Positions 53,110 through 61,432 of a stretch of DNA of 64,000 nt are shown piece after piece. The stretch comes from JBCDBW01 sp039182965 (GTDB taxonomy: Bacteria; Verrucomicrobiota; Verrucomicrobiia; Verrucomicrobiales; DEV007). A program made the translations under genes and the position numbers. The notes beneath the pieces are model-generated. The model saw nothing but the letters and a program-made list of their open reading frames with translations, ran no database searches and was not told the origin of the DNA. Location of the stretch: assembly GCA_039182965.1 (NCBI GenBank), contig JBCDBW010000009.1, positions 1 to 64,000 of the forward strand. The letters are read 5' to 3'. Positions within the stretch are counted from its first letter, which is position 1. Each line of letters starts with the position of its first letter.

Positions 53110-54914
53110 GCGGGCGACGAAGGTGAGGGCGACTTGTGTTGAGACCTTGTGCGCTTGGACCGCAGGTGCCAGTTGAGGAGAAGCACAACGGCGGCCAGGA
53201 TGACCCAGATTTTCCAGTATGGGTCCTCTCGTGTGTGGTAATAGACAAGGGCGGAGGTTGCTGAGTCCAAGTTCGATGCGGTGACGGCATTGCGGAAGTC
53301 GGCTTCGCGAGTATCGGCGAAGGAGGCAGCTCCTTTGAGGATGACCTTGTCCCCTTGTGAGATTTCGAAGAAGCCTGGTTTGTTTGGCGCGTGCAAGGAG
53401 GAGAGCTGTGTGACAGGTATTGCTTTATCGTCCTTCGGAGGCGACGAGGGCAAACCCAGTGTCAGGTTCTGTGCGTTGTCGCCGGTTTCTGCGGCAATTT
53501 GTAAGGCTTGGCCGGTTTCCACATTTAGGTTTACGAGACCGACTTTTTGATTGCGCATATGTTCGATGAACCGGCTTACGAGAATTACGAAGGCGGGGAG
53601 GCGATTGGCATTTGAAGCGGTGAGATCAAAGTTAAAGATGAGGCGTTGTGGCCCTCCAACGGTACGTAGAAAAATGAGGGGCCTGTCTCCTTGCCAAAGG
53701 AGAACATTGTCGGTCTCGAGCTTTGGAATTCTAAGTGATGATCGAGCGATAAGACCCTGCCAATTCAGGCCTCGGATCAGCGGATCTTCGACGGCGATAA
53801 TCTGGCCTTGGAACGCCTTTTTATTGGCCAAACGGTCGGAGATACTGACGATGGAATTCTCGTTGGGAATTGAGGGATTGAAAGGATTGTAGGTGGCAAC
53901 CAAGACATCGGGAGGAGTATCGGCGGGCGGATTTGTATTGATGCCACTGAGGCTCGCAAGGACTGGGGCGAATGGGTTGTTTTCATCTGTGTCTTTGCCA
54001 AAGGAAACGGTGATGATTTTTGGGGATGGCCGGATGATAGGCAAGCGGTCATCCAATGCGAATTCGTCGGGTTGTAGATCTAGTGAGAAGCGTTCAACCT
54101 GATTGGGGAATGGGCCGCTAATGGTGAGAGTCTGGCCTGGTTTTAGACTAATAGGGCGTGGGGGTTGCTGATTGTCGTTGATAGAGACAGACCATTGTCT
54201 TTCCTGAGGCAGGGTGCTGTAGTTTTTGATCAGGGCTTTCCATTGCAGCGATCCCTTTTCGCTTGAAATGCTGGAACCTGTGAAACCGACATTTTGCGTT
54301 TCTTTGCCAACGGCAAGCAAGTAAGCGCCGAAGGGAAGATCGGAGGTTTTGTGGTCGGTTACAAAAATAACGAGACCATCTTTACCGACGAGACCACGAG
54401 CGACTTCGAGCGCCGGTGTCGGGTCGTGTTCTCCTTCGTAGGGCAGCCAATTGTCTATGCTCTTAATCAATTCTGATTGGTTGTCACCGTGATAAATGCC
54501 TTCGTTCTGGAGTGAGGAATCGATCGCGACGAATTCGGCAGTGGTTCCGAGGGGGCCGATCTTGGCGAGTGTGTCGGGGAGCGTGGAGAGGAGAGGTTTT
54601 TTAAATGCCTGCATCGAGGCGGAGCTGTCGAGGACGAGGGCGATTCGTTGAACCGAGTTTTTGTTATGCCAACGTGGCTCGACGAGAAGCCACGTTATGA
54701 TGAGGACGAGGAGAAGTTGCAGCCAGAGTGGAACGGAAGAGCGCAGCCTCTCTATGCGGCGGCCCTCCGTGCTATCGGATCGAGTATTCTCGAGAAGAAA
54801 GAGCGTGCTGATCGTGATTTGCGTGGCTTGGCGTTGGAGGAGATGAATGGCCAGGACTACGGGGATTCCCAGTAGTGTCCAAAGGCCGGCGGGGTTGGTG
54901 AAGAAGATGTCCAA
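53106..54914 (-). CDS. BatA-like VWA membrane protein
   Basis: A 602-residue protein that opens with the BatA N-terminal helix (FFTNPAGLWTLLGIPVVLAIHLLQ, split), a second helix (about 65-80, LWLQLLLVLIITWLLV), then a VWA domain with DSSASM near 95-100. The following 400 residues are beta-rich and periplasmic, and a C-terminal helix lies at about 575-590 (WVILAAVVLLLNW) with a basic tail. BatA/Bat proteins help aerobic growth and stress tolerance together with MoxR ATPases. Here the gene lies between the DUF58 gene and the double VWA gene, both on the same strand; it overlaps the latter by ATGA. A coding start at ATG 54914 lies 29 bases after the DUF58 stop. Confidence 0.85.
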   Translation of the reverse strand: MDIFFTNPAGLWTLLGIPVVLAIHLLQRQATQITISTLFLLENTRSDSTEGRRIERLRSSVPLWLQLLLVLIITWLLVEPRWHNKNSVQRIALVLDSSASMQAFKKPLLSTLPDTLAKIGPLGTTAEFVAIDSSLQNEGIYHGDNQSELIKSIDNWLPYEGEHDPTPALEVARGLVGKDGLVIFVTDHKTSDLPFGAYLLAVGKETQNVGFTGSSISSEKGSLQWKALIKNYSTLPQERQWSVSINDNQQPPRPISLKPGQTLTISGPFPNQVERFSLDLQPDEFALDDRLPIIRPSPKIITVSFGKDTDENNPFAPVLASLSGINTNPPADTPPDVLVATYNPFNPSIPNENSIVSISDRLANKKAFQGQIIAVEDPLIRGLNWQGLIARSSLRIPKLETDNVLLWQGDRPLIFLRTVGGPQRLIFNFDLTASNANRLPAFVILVSRFIEHMRNQKVGLVNLNVETGQALQIAAETGDNAQNLTLGLPSSPPKDDKAIPVTQLSSLHAPNKPGFFEISQGDKVILKGAASFADTREADFRNAVTASNLDSATSALVYYHTREDPYWKIWVILAAVVLLLNWHLRSKRTRSQHKSPSPSSPA

Positions 54915-54943
54915 GTCGAGGTGATTTGTAGCTTGAATCGAGT

Positions 54944-55744
54944 CTAAGTCCAGAGGCCGACGGCTTCCGATATGAGCGCTTCGTTTCGTAGAGAATCCAT
55001 AAAGCCTGGTTCGGAGGGAACCCGTGCGAGCCGCACGTCAAAGCGGCGGGATTGACTGGTCCATATGGCAAAGTGGTTTTTGTAAGCGGATAGGTAGCGC
55101 TTTAGGGCGGGTGGCTCCAGCCGATGAGGATGGCGCGTTTGGTCTTCCGCATCGATGAACTCGTAGTTGCCGTCCCAATCGGGGTTGGCTTCGTCGTTGG
55201 TGTACGGAGCGAAGATGATTCCTCTCCCTTTTCTTTCGACAAGAGAGCGGAGAGTGGCTTCGGGCGGGGCGTCAAATAAGAGATCGCTCACGAGGACGCG
55301 CATCGCTTGTGAGCGAAACGGGACAGCACTCAGATCTGGAGGTGCGGCGGCAGGGGCTTCATCGAGTTCTTGGGCATGATGGGACCAGGCATGGGCAAGG
55401 AGTGCATCGGCTGTCAGAGTGCGATGGTTTGTACCTTTGACCAGATGCGCCGTCAGCGAAGCGCCGCTGTGTTGCACACTGTGAACGATAAAGTAGAAGA
55501 GATCGAGGGAGCGGCGTTGTTTTTTGGGATCATAGAACATGGAATTTGACACGTCGAAAACGAGATCGATGAGAGGGCGTACCTCTTCACGATATAGTTT
55601 CATGGTGTAATTTCCGGTCCGAGCGTAGGCTTGCCAGTTTATATGGCGCGGATCGTCGCCTGGCGAGTAAGCACGGTGGTCTTGGAAGTCGAGGGAGCTT
55701 CCGGTGCCGCTTCCAGCGAAGTCTCCTGTTTGGCCTCGCCACAC
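54944..55744 (-). CDS. DUF58 protein (N-terminus apparently cut by an in-frame stop)
   Basis: As an open frame it starts at GTG 55744 and has 266 residues, with the DUF58 core SSLDFQDHRAYSPGDDPRHI and INWQAYARTG near 17-45, and a VWA-like DVSNSM. However, the codons just before the GTG continue in frame to an ATG at 55855, separated by a TAA (55745-55747). DUF58 proteins normally have about 30-40 residues before the WRGQTGDF segment, so the gene has either a nonsense mutation, a sequencing error or a re-initiation start. DUF58 works with MoxR ATPase and VWA proteins. Its neighbours agree: BatA-like downstream, ABC permease upstream. Confidence in the domain is high; in the start, low. Confidence 0.85.
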   Translation of the reverse strand: MWRGQTGDFAGSGTGSSLDFQDHRAYSPGDDPRHINWQAYARTGNYTMKLYREEVRPLIDLVFDVSNSMFYDPKKQRRSLDLFYFIVHSVQHSGASLTAHLVKGTNHRTLTADALLAHAWSHHAQELDEAPAAAPPDLSAVPFRSQAMRVLVSDLLFDAPPEATLRSLVERKGRGIIFAPYTNDEANPDWDGNYEFIDAEDQTRHPHRLEPPALKRYLSAYKNHFAIWTSQSRRFDVRLARVPSEPGFMDSLRNEALISEAVGLWT

Positions 55745-55855
55745 TTATTTGTGAAAAGGGAGTCGGAGAACTTTAGTGACCGCCTCTGCTTCCGAGCTAA
55801 TTCCTTCGAGCAAGCCAATTTCCTGAGCGAAAGAATTGGAACCGGCTACTGACAT
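55745..55855 (-). pseudogene. N-terminal segment of DUF58 gene, ended by in-frame TAA
   Basis: From ATG 55855 the frame encodes 36 residues starting MSVAGSNSFAQEIGLLEGIS and ending RLPFHK, followed by TAA and then, in the same frame, GTG-TGG-CGA. The RLPFHK ending is the kind of helix and loop that precedes the WRG motif in DUF58 proteins, so this is very likely the original N-terminus. No Shine-Dalgarno site is evident for this ATG. No frame shift is needed to join the two parts. Confidence 0.7.
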
Positions 55856-55924
55856 GTGTTGACTTTGCGGAATTGAGAAGGTGGATCAGGGGTGGTGGTG
55901 TATTAAGTAAAGCGAGGGTGCCGC

Positions 55925-57400
55925 TTACGTGGGCGAGTGTTGCATGTCTGATGGGGAGTCGGACTGCGCACTATCATTGTCCGTTGGAGACTGTGAGTTG
56001 GTCTTTAGTTCGCTCATAATCGAAGACATCTGATTGTAGAGGGGGCGGGCTCGAAGCGCCGATACAATAACCGTTCCAATGATAATCACGGCTTGGAAGG
56101 AACCGATAAGTGGAGCGGCCCCGGCTGATTCCATTAGAAGAACAAACGACGTATGTGGCAGAAAGAACAGTGCCCAAAGAAAGGTGTCAGTTCCAAGTAT
56201 AGCGGTTGGCATAGCAATGATCGCAGTTAGGCAGCTGCATACCATTTGGATAATGATGAATGTTTTAAAGGCGCTATCTGTTGGACGTCGCGACAGGTGG
56301 ATCAAGAGCATCGGGAAAGCCAGTGCTGAAAAATACGTAATGAGGGCCCAGTAAAAATTCTCTTCATGAGTAGTGGCTGGAAACAGAAACGTGACGCTGG
56401 CGATGAAGAATATTGCGGCGGCGATCAGGAAGTAGAATATCCCTGTGTGCCAACCCGGGGCTAGGAAGTAGGCTGCCCGAGCGGGAAGAAAGCGAGAATT
56501 TACGAAATTACGCAGGACGATTCGACTGACGGCGGCTTTTTCCGTGAGGGCATCAATGAGGACCGGTGTGAGAATCACGATAGCGAAGCCAAGGCAAAGT
56601 TCTTCGTTGATTCCGATCAGGGGGAGGAGCAGCGTCAGAATCAAAGCTACGAGTGATAGAAGGCGTTTGGTGGTGGAGTAGTTCTCTGAGACGGCAGCAA
56701 TGCGACTAGCTCCCATTGCGATAAAGTAGAATGTAAAAAAAACACCGACGACGAAAACGAAGATCAAACTGGGAAGGATAATGGAACTTCCGGATACCAG
56801 TGTGGATGGTATAACGCCACCGAATTGAACCGCTGTGAAGATGATTTGAAAACCGGTGAATACCAGGAATCCTATGGCGAAAAAGAGCAAGCCTCGGAGC
56901 AGTATCGAGCGAAATGCGGAGATACCGACTGCGAAGGCGGTAAAGGTGGAAGAGATCAGGAGGAGAAATCCGAGACCGACAAGGTCTTGGAGAAGATTTA
57001 CCCCACCGAAGAAGTAGCGGAGTACGACGTAGGGGAGGACGGCTATCGTAAGAAGGAGTGATTGGGAAAAAAGGGCAGCCCATTTTCCTGAGACGATGCG
57101 GTAGGCGGAGAGTTGGGTAACTGAGACTAGTTCGAGCGTATTCTCTTTTTGTTCTCGAGACAAGGCATTGATGCCGCGGAGGGGCATGATAAAAGCGAGG
57201 GCCAGTCCGAGAAAAAACCAGAAAAATCCGTCGAGGACTTCAGAAGCCTGGCCTGCGGCTGAGGCTACGACCATGGTAAAGACCAATACGGCCTGAAGAA
57301 GAAGAAATGCGGAAGTGAAAGTTCGTGTACGGAGCCCTTGGCGGAGCTCTTTTACGAGCATAGGGCTGAGACGGTCGCTGAAGTCTTTTGGTAGGGTCAT
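55925..57400 (-). CDS. ABC-2-type transporter permease
   Basis: A 491-residue membrane protein. The first cytosolic residues (MLVKELRQGLRTRTFTSAFLL) are the elbow-helix pattern of ABC-2 permeases, followed by about ten hydrophobic segments spread over the protein (for instance 26-48, 58-75, 110-135, 145-165, 174-195, 208-230, 247-262, 310-340, 350-365, 400-430). Cytosolic C-terminal tail rich in Ser, Asp and Gln. It is the membrane half of an export system with the ATPase encoded eight bases upstream. The cargo is unknown; these genes often lie with MoxR/VWA genes in Planctomycetes and Verrucomicrobia. A 69-base gap separates it from the DUF58 ATG. Confidence 0.88.
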   Translation of the reverse strand: MTLPKDFSDRLSPMLVKELRQGLRTRTFTSAFLLLQAVLVFTMVVASAAGQASEVLDGFFWFFLGLALAFIMPLRGINALSREQKENTLELVSVTQLSAYRIVSGKWAALFSQSLLLTIAVLPYVVLRYFFGGVNLLQDLVGLGFLLLISSTFTAFAVGISAFRSILLRGLLFFAIGFLVFTGFQIIFTAVQFGGVIPSTLVSGSSIILPSLIFVFVVGVFFTFYFIAMGASRIAAVSENYSTTKRLLSLVALILTLLLPLIGINEELCLGFAIVILTPVLIDALTEKAAVSRIVLRNFVNSRFLPARAAYFLAPGWHTGIFYFLIAAAIFFIASVTFLFPATTHEENFYWALITYFSALAFPMLLIHLSRRPTDSAFKTFIIIQMVCSCLTAIIAMPTAILGTDTFLWALFFLPHTSFVLLMESAGAAPLIGSFQAVIIIGTVIVSALRARPLYNQMSSIMSELKTNSQSPTDNDSAQSDSPSDMQHSPT

Positions 57401-57408
57401 TGTGGCGA

Positions 57409-58434
57409 CTATCCTTTGGAATCAGAGGGCGTGTGATTGTTCGGCAACGGAGGTGGTTCTGCATTTTCGGGCTGACTCAGGCGGCTTAGGATATCGACAA
57501 AGGCATCTTCGAGGCGTCGCTCGATGCGTTTGAATTCGGTGACTCTCAGACCACTTTCGATCATTCGCCGTAGGGTATCCGCGAGAACTTCGCCTTCGGC
57601 GGAGTCGAGAGCAACTTGGCCGCCGTGTTTCGTGGATTCGATAAACTCAACATGAGGGGTCATTTCCGTCCAAGACTGAAGGGAAGCCGGGTCTCCTGCG
57701 ATCTCAACATGGACGAGGAGAGACTCTTTTGATGAGCGCTTCAGCTCCTCTGCAGTTCCGTGGTGAACGATACGTCCCTGGTCGATAAAGAGCAGGCTGT
57801 CGCACATTTCTTCAAGTTCCGACAATATGTGAGAGCTGATGAAAATCGATTTGCCGTCTTGCGCAAGTATGCGGATCAGGTGTTTGAGTTCGACTCTTGC
57901 TTTTGGATCGAGGCCGGCGGCGGGCTCATCCAGAATGAGGACCTCGGGATCATGAATGAGTGCGCGTCCCAGGCAAAGTCTTTGCGCCATGCCTTTTGAG
58001 AGTTTATCAATTAGTCGATCGGCAATGTCTGTTAGTTCCGTGAATTCCATCACGTCACGAACTCTTGAGATGCGTTCTTCGTCGTGGATGCCTTGGGCAC
58101 GGGCGAAGAAGTCGAGATAGTCACTCACGGTCATGTTCTCGTATGTGCCGTAATTGTCAGGCATCCAACCGAGCAGCGACCGGACCTTGTTTGATTCTTC
58201 GACGACGTCATAACCCATAACATGTGCGCGGCCATGTGTCGGAGTATCCAGTGTTGCGAGGATGCGCATTGTCGTTGTTTTACCTGCACCATTTGCACCA
58301 ACAAATCCTGTGACTTGGCCTCGAGCGATGGAAAATGAGATGTCATCAACTGCTCGCAGTTCTCCAAAGCTCCGAGAGAGATTCTCGATGACGACGGCGT
58401 CGTTTTTTGATGGGGAATTCAGTGATTTTACCAT
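57409..58434 (-). CDS. ABC transporter ATP-binding protein
   Basis: A 341-residue ATPase from ATG 58434; an extended frame to 58524 lies inside the upstream gene and is unlikely. Walker A GANGAGKT (46-53), signature LSKGMAQ (145-151), Walker B VLILDEP (165-171) and the H-loop ISSHILSELEEM are all intact. The C-terminal 100 residues form the accessory beta domain common in ABC-2 ATPases. It powers the permease encoded next on the same strand, with eight bases between. The stop of the upstream membrane protein gene is one base from its ATG (TAA-A-ATG), so translation is coupled within the operon. Confidence 0.93.
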   Translation of the reverse strand: MVKSLNSPSKNDAVVIENLSRSFGELRAVDDISFSIARGQVTGFVGANGAGKTTTMRILATLDTPTHGRAHVMGYDVVEESNKVRSLLGWMPDNYGTYENMTVSDYLDFFARAQGIHDEERISRVRDVMEFTELTDIADRLIDKLSKGMAQRLCLGRALIHDPEVLILDEPAAGLDPKARVELKHLIRILAQDGKSIFISSHILSELEEMCDSLLFIDQGRIVHHGTAEELKRSSKESLLVHVEIAGDPASLQSWTEMTPHVEFIESTKHGGQVALDSAEGEVLADTLRRMIESGLRVTEFKRIERRLEDAFVDILSRLSQPENAEPPPLPNNHTPSDSKG

Positions 58435-58435
58435 T

Positions 58436-60382
58436 TTATGATGTTGATGCGGAATTGGGATGATTGATGGGAGTTTGAATTGTGGAAGCGGGGCCGGCTT
58501 CATCCTCTTGCGGAACCGCCTCATTGACAGAGAGTGGGGAACCGAAAACGAGTATCTTAGAGTTTGACCAACGAATGAAATCTCCGGCGTCTATCGGATT
58601 TGCCCGATCGTCCTTTGTGGATAGTAGGAAAGTATTTCTCCCTTCATCCAGAACGAGTTGAAGTCGGCGGGCCAGATTTCTGGACGCGTGTGTCGACTGA
58701 GACGACCACCACGTTTTTGCGTCCGACCGGGCGCATGCTTCGAGGTCGACGGGATGACCTGTTTTGACGGTTGATACAGAGCGCCAGAATTCCCCATCAC
58801 TGTCCACGTAGTAGAGCTGGTCTGCATCAAAGCCCAAGCTTGAAAACAATCTCGGGGGCTTGCCATCTTCCTTGTCTTGATTTACGAGTTCGATTCTTCC
58901 ACGAGTAGGCCGCGCTGCTTGGACAAGGTGTGCAGATTCGCTTCGGCTTCTGAACCAATGTCCCGTCATGTGTTGGTTCTGGATCGCGAGTTTATTGGAA
59001 CGAGAGTGATCGGTATCGTAGTGACTCCAACGCGTGGCTTGCAAGCGGAGAGGGGTAAGCATGGCATGGTCTTCCATTTCAAAAGCCGTTCGTAAGAGGA
59101 GGCCTGTTCTGGCGACTTGTTCTTGAGTGATGTAGGCGCGTCGCTCGCCAGCTGCCGGTTCGAGATTAATGGCGACGAAGCGCAGGCCTTTTCCTCCAAT
59201 GCCATCGCCAATGAGAATGATGAGGCCGAGGATGACGCTCGCAGTGATGGAGAGAAGAGGGGTGGTTATGAAGAGACGGTGTCTTTGGTCTGGTTTCGCA
59301 AGAATCCAGAAATTTACCGGACCGACAGCAATTCCAAAGGCGGCGAGGACGATGAGGACGACCCAAGAGTTGAACGAACGTGTGCCGAATTCCTGCAGAA
59401 CACCCCAGTTAGAACGGTAGTCGGTATCGAATTGCTGGGTCTTTGGAGTATACTTTTGGAAGGTCCTTATCGTGGCCTTGGCACCCAAGGTTTTACTTTT
59501 GTGGAGTTGGACCTTGCCCAGGGAGCGGTATTTGTGCTCGCCTGGCAGTAGACTGGTGGTGTCATCCAACTGGAGTGATTGGGAACCATTGGACTGGGAT
59601 GAGGGATAGAAATGAATGACTCCTCCCAGTCGATTCCACTCGAGAATCGCTTTTTTGGGCGGAGCGGAAAGGTTTTGCCATTCGTCCACGGAGATCATCA
59701 TCGCATCCAAACCTGATAGCGCCCGCCAATCTGAGGGAAGCTCAGAGGGATTGAAGGTGTGAGCGAAGTGGGCGTTGCCACCTCGAAACCGCCCCAAGCG
59801 ATCCATTTCATCGGTGAGATCTTTGAGAAAAGGACCGGCAAGCTTTTCACTGATTGCGATACTCGGCCATTGCCTAGTGGAGGAACTTTGAAGGTTAGCG
59901 GACCGCTGACCGAGACTTGGTTCAGCTATGTTAAAGCGAACGTTTTGCCCGTAGCCTTCTCCATCTGCCGCGATGGGAACCATGATTGAATGAACTGCAG
60001 AGGATGAGGCTTTGCAGGGAAGGGGAAAGGAGGATTCAACCATGAGATTGCCGTAGGGATCTCGTGAGGTTGAGCGAAGGCGCCACTGGCGGTCGCGGTC
60101 GGTGGAGTTGACGATTTCGACAAGAAGCGGCGCGTAGCCCGAATTTGGGATGGTTTCGAAGACACTCTTTAGGATGACAGTGGTTCCGGGTGCATCAGGG
60201 TATTCTATCCGACTGATTACGCGGGCGGCGTCTGCGGAAAAGACCAGGCTGAGAGAAAGTGCCGCAATTGAGAAGAGTAGTATCAGCGTCGAGGAACGGC
60301 GGGAGAGAGTGCATGGCCGGGTAGACTTGCTGGTGGCCGCCAGAGGTTTGGATGCGAGACCTGGAAGTTTGATGGTAATCAT
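58436..60382 (-). CDS. Membrane protein of the MoxR/ABC operon, function unknown
   Basis: A 648-residue protein with a hydrophobic signal or anchor at about 31-50 (STLILLFSIAALSLSLVFS), a large extracytoplasmic beta-rich domain with an amidotransferase-like fold region (about 200-260, LDAMMISVDEWQNL), and two helices at about 340-362 (WVVLIVLAAFGIAVGPVNFWIL, split) and 375-396. The C-terminal 230 residues are soluble again. I do not recognise a named family; similar layouts occur in ABC/MoxR/VWA operons of related bacteria. It overlaps the MoxR gene by four bases and precedes the ABC ATPase gene by one base. A role in cell-envelope export or quality control is plausible (inference). Confidence 0.7.
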   Translation of the reverse strand: MITIKLPGLASKPLAATSKSTRPCTLSRRSSTLILLFSIAALSLSLVFSADAARVISRIEYPDAPGTTVILKSVFETIPNSGYAPLLVEIVNSTDRDRQWRLRSTSRDPYGNLMVESSFPLPCKASSSAVHSIMVPIAADGEGYGQNVRFNIAEPSLGQRSANLQSSSTRQWPSIAISEKLAGPFLKDLTDEMDRLGRFRGGNAHFAHTFNPSELPSDWRALSGLDAMMISVDEWQNLSAPPKKAILEWNRLGGVIHFYPSSQSNGSQSLQLDDTTSLLPGEHKYRSLGKVQLHKSKTLGAKATIRTFQKYTPKTQQFDTDYRSNWGVLQEFGTRSFNSWVVLIVLAAFGIAVGPVNFWILAKPDQRHRLFITTPLLSITASVILGLIILIGDGIGGKGLRFVAINLEPAAGERRAYITQEQVARTGLLLRTAFEMEDHAMLTPLRLQATRWSHYDTDHSRSNKLAIQNQHMTGHWFRSRSESAHLVQAARPTRGRIELVNQDKEDGKPPRLFSSLGFDADQLYYVDSDGEFWRSVSTVKTGHPVDLEACARSDAKTWWSSQSTHASRNLARRLQLVLDEGRNTFLLSTKDDRANPIDAGDFIRWSNSKILVFGSPLSVNEAVPQEDEAGPASTIQTPINHPNSASTS

Positions 60383-61392
60383 TCGGCGCTCGCGACTGCG
60401 ACGGATTTCGGTTTTTCAAGTTCCTGAGCGGGAATCTCTGCCAAGAGCTGTTGGACTATTTCCCGATTGCTGACGCCGTCAATGCGGGTGCTGTAATCGA
60501 GGACGATTCGATGTTGAAGGACGGGAATAGCGATCGCTTTTACGTCTTCGAAGCTTGCGTTGATACGTCTCTTTATGAGGGCTCGCGCTTTGGATGCCGC
60601 GGCCATGCTTATTGCCGCACGGGGACTGGCTCCATATTGGATCTTCTCCGATGTGGCGGATTGGCCCCGGTGGGTGCCATCGACGAGGCGGGCGATATAG
60701 TTGGCCACGACTGGAGGAAGGTAGATTCTTCGAGCAATGTCGATGATTTCATTCAGGTGATCTCGCGACATTACGGCTTCGACTTCGGGCTCGACCCCAA
60801 GTTCACGGTTGAGGACGATTTGCTCCAGCGTGGACGCACTATTTCTGAGTACTTCAACTTTGAAGAGAAAGCGATCAAGTTGCGCTTCTGGGAGCGGGTA
60901 TGTGCCTTCGAGTTCGATGGGATTCTGAGTGGCGAGGACGAAGAAGGGTTCTGGAAGCGAGTGGCTTGTTCCCAGAACGGTTACTCTTCGTTCCTGCATG
61001 GCCTCGAGGAGAGCGGATTGAGTTTTCGGGGAGGCACGGTTGATCTCGTCTGCCAAACACAGATTTGTGAAGAGGGGGCCCGGCGAGAACACAAATTCTC
61101 GCCGTCCTTCGACTTCTTGGAGAACGGGATTTCCGGTGATGTCTCCGGGCAGAAGGTCAGGGGTGAATTGAACCCGATTGGTTTCCAATTCGAGTGATTT
61201 CGCCAAACCCTTGACGAGTTCGGTTTTGCCGAGGCCGGGCAAGCCTTCCAAGAGCATGTGTCCTCCGGCGAAGAGTCCGCTGACGACGGTATCGATGAGT
61301 GGTTCTTGATCAAAAAGGACTTTATTTAGGGTGCCGATAAGGTTCTTTATTTTATCGGAGGCGCCTTCAACTTCGGATTCGGTCGCATTCAT
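60379..61392 (-). CDS. MoxR-family AAA+ ATPase
   Basis: A 337-residue AAA+ protein. Walker A GLPGLGKT (50-57), Walker B LCLADEINRA (D115, E116), sensor 1 in VLATQNP, and the MoxR core ASPKTQSALLEAMQERRVTV are present. MoxR ATPases act as chaperone-like motors that insert cofactors or assemble complexes with VWA proteins. Here the partner genes (DUF58, BatA-like, double VWA) are in the same operon, as is usual. The gene follows the coiled-coil membrane protein by 40 bases and overlaps the next one by ATGA. No unusual feature is seen in the ATPase core. Confidence 0.95.
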   Translation of the reverse strand: MNATESEVEGASDKIKNLIGTLNKVLFDQEPLIDTVVSGLFAGGHMLLEGLPGLGKTELVKGLAKSLELETNRVQFTPDLLPGDITGNPVLQEVEGRREFVFSPGPLFTNLCLADEINRASPKTQSALLEAMQERRVTVLGTSHSLPEPFFVLATQNPIELEGTYPLPEAQLDRFLFKVEVLRNSASTLEQIVLNRELGVEPEVEAVMSRDHLNEIIDIARRIYLPPVVANYIARLVDGTHRGQSATSEKIQYGASPRAAISMAAASKARALIKRRINASFEDVKAIAIPVLQHRIVLDYSTRIDGVSNREIVQQLLAEIPAQELEKPKSVAVASAE

Positions 61393-61432
61393 GGAGTTTG
61401 CGGGGTGCGATTGATAAATTTTTGAATGCCTC

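Noticed and set aside
55745..55747. Recoding of TAA as an amino acid
   Set aside because: The other genes end normally, some at TAA, and no recoding element is visible; mutation or restart is simpler.
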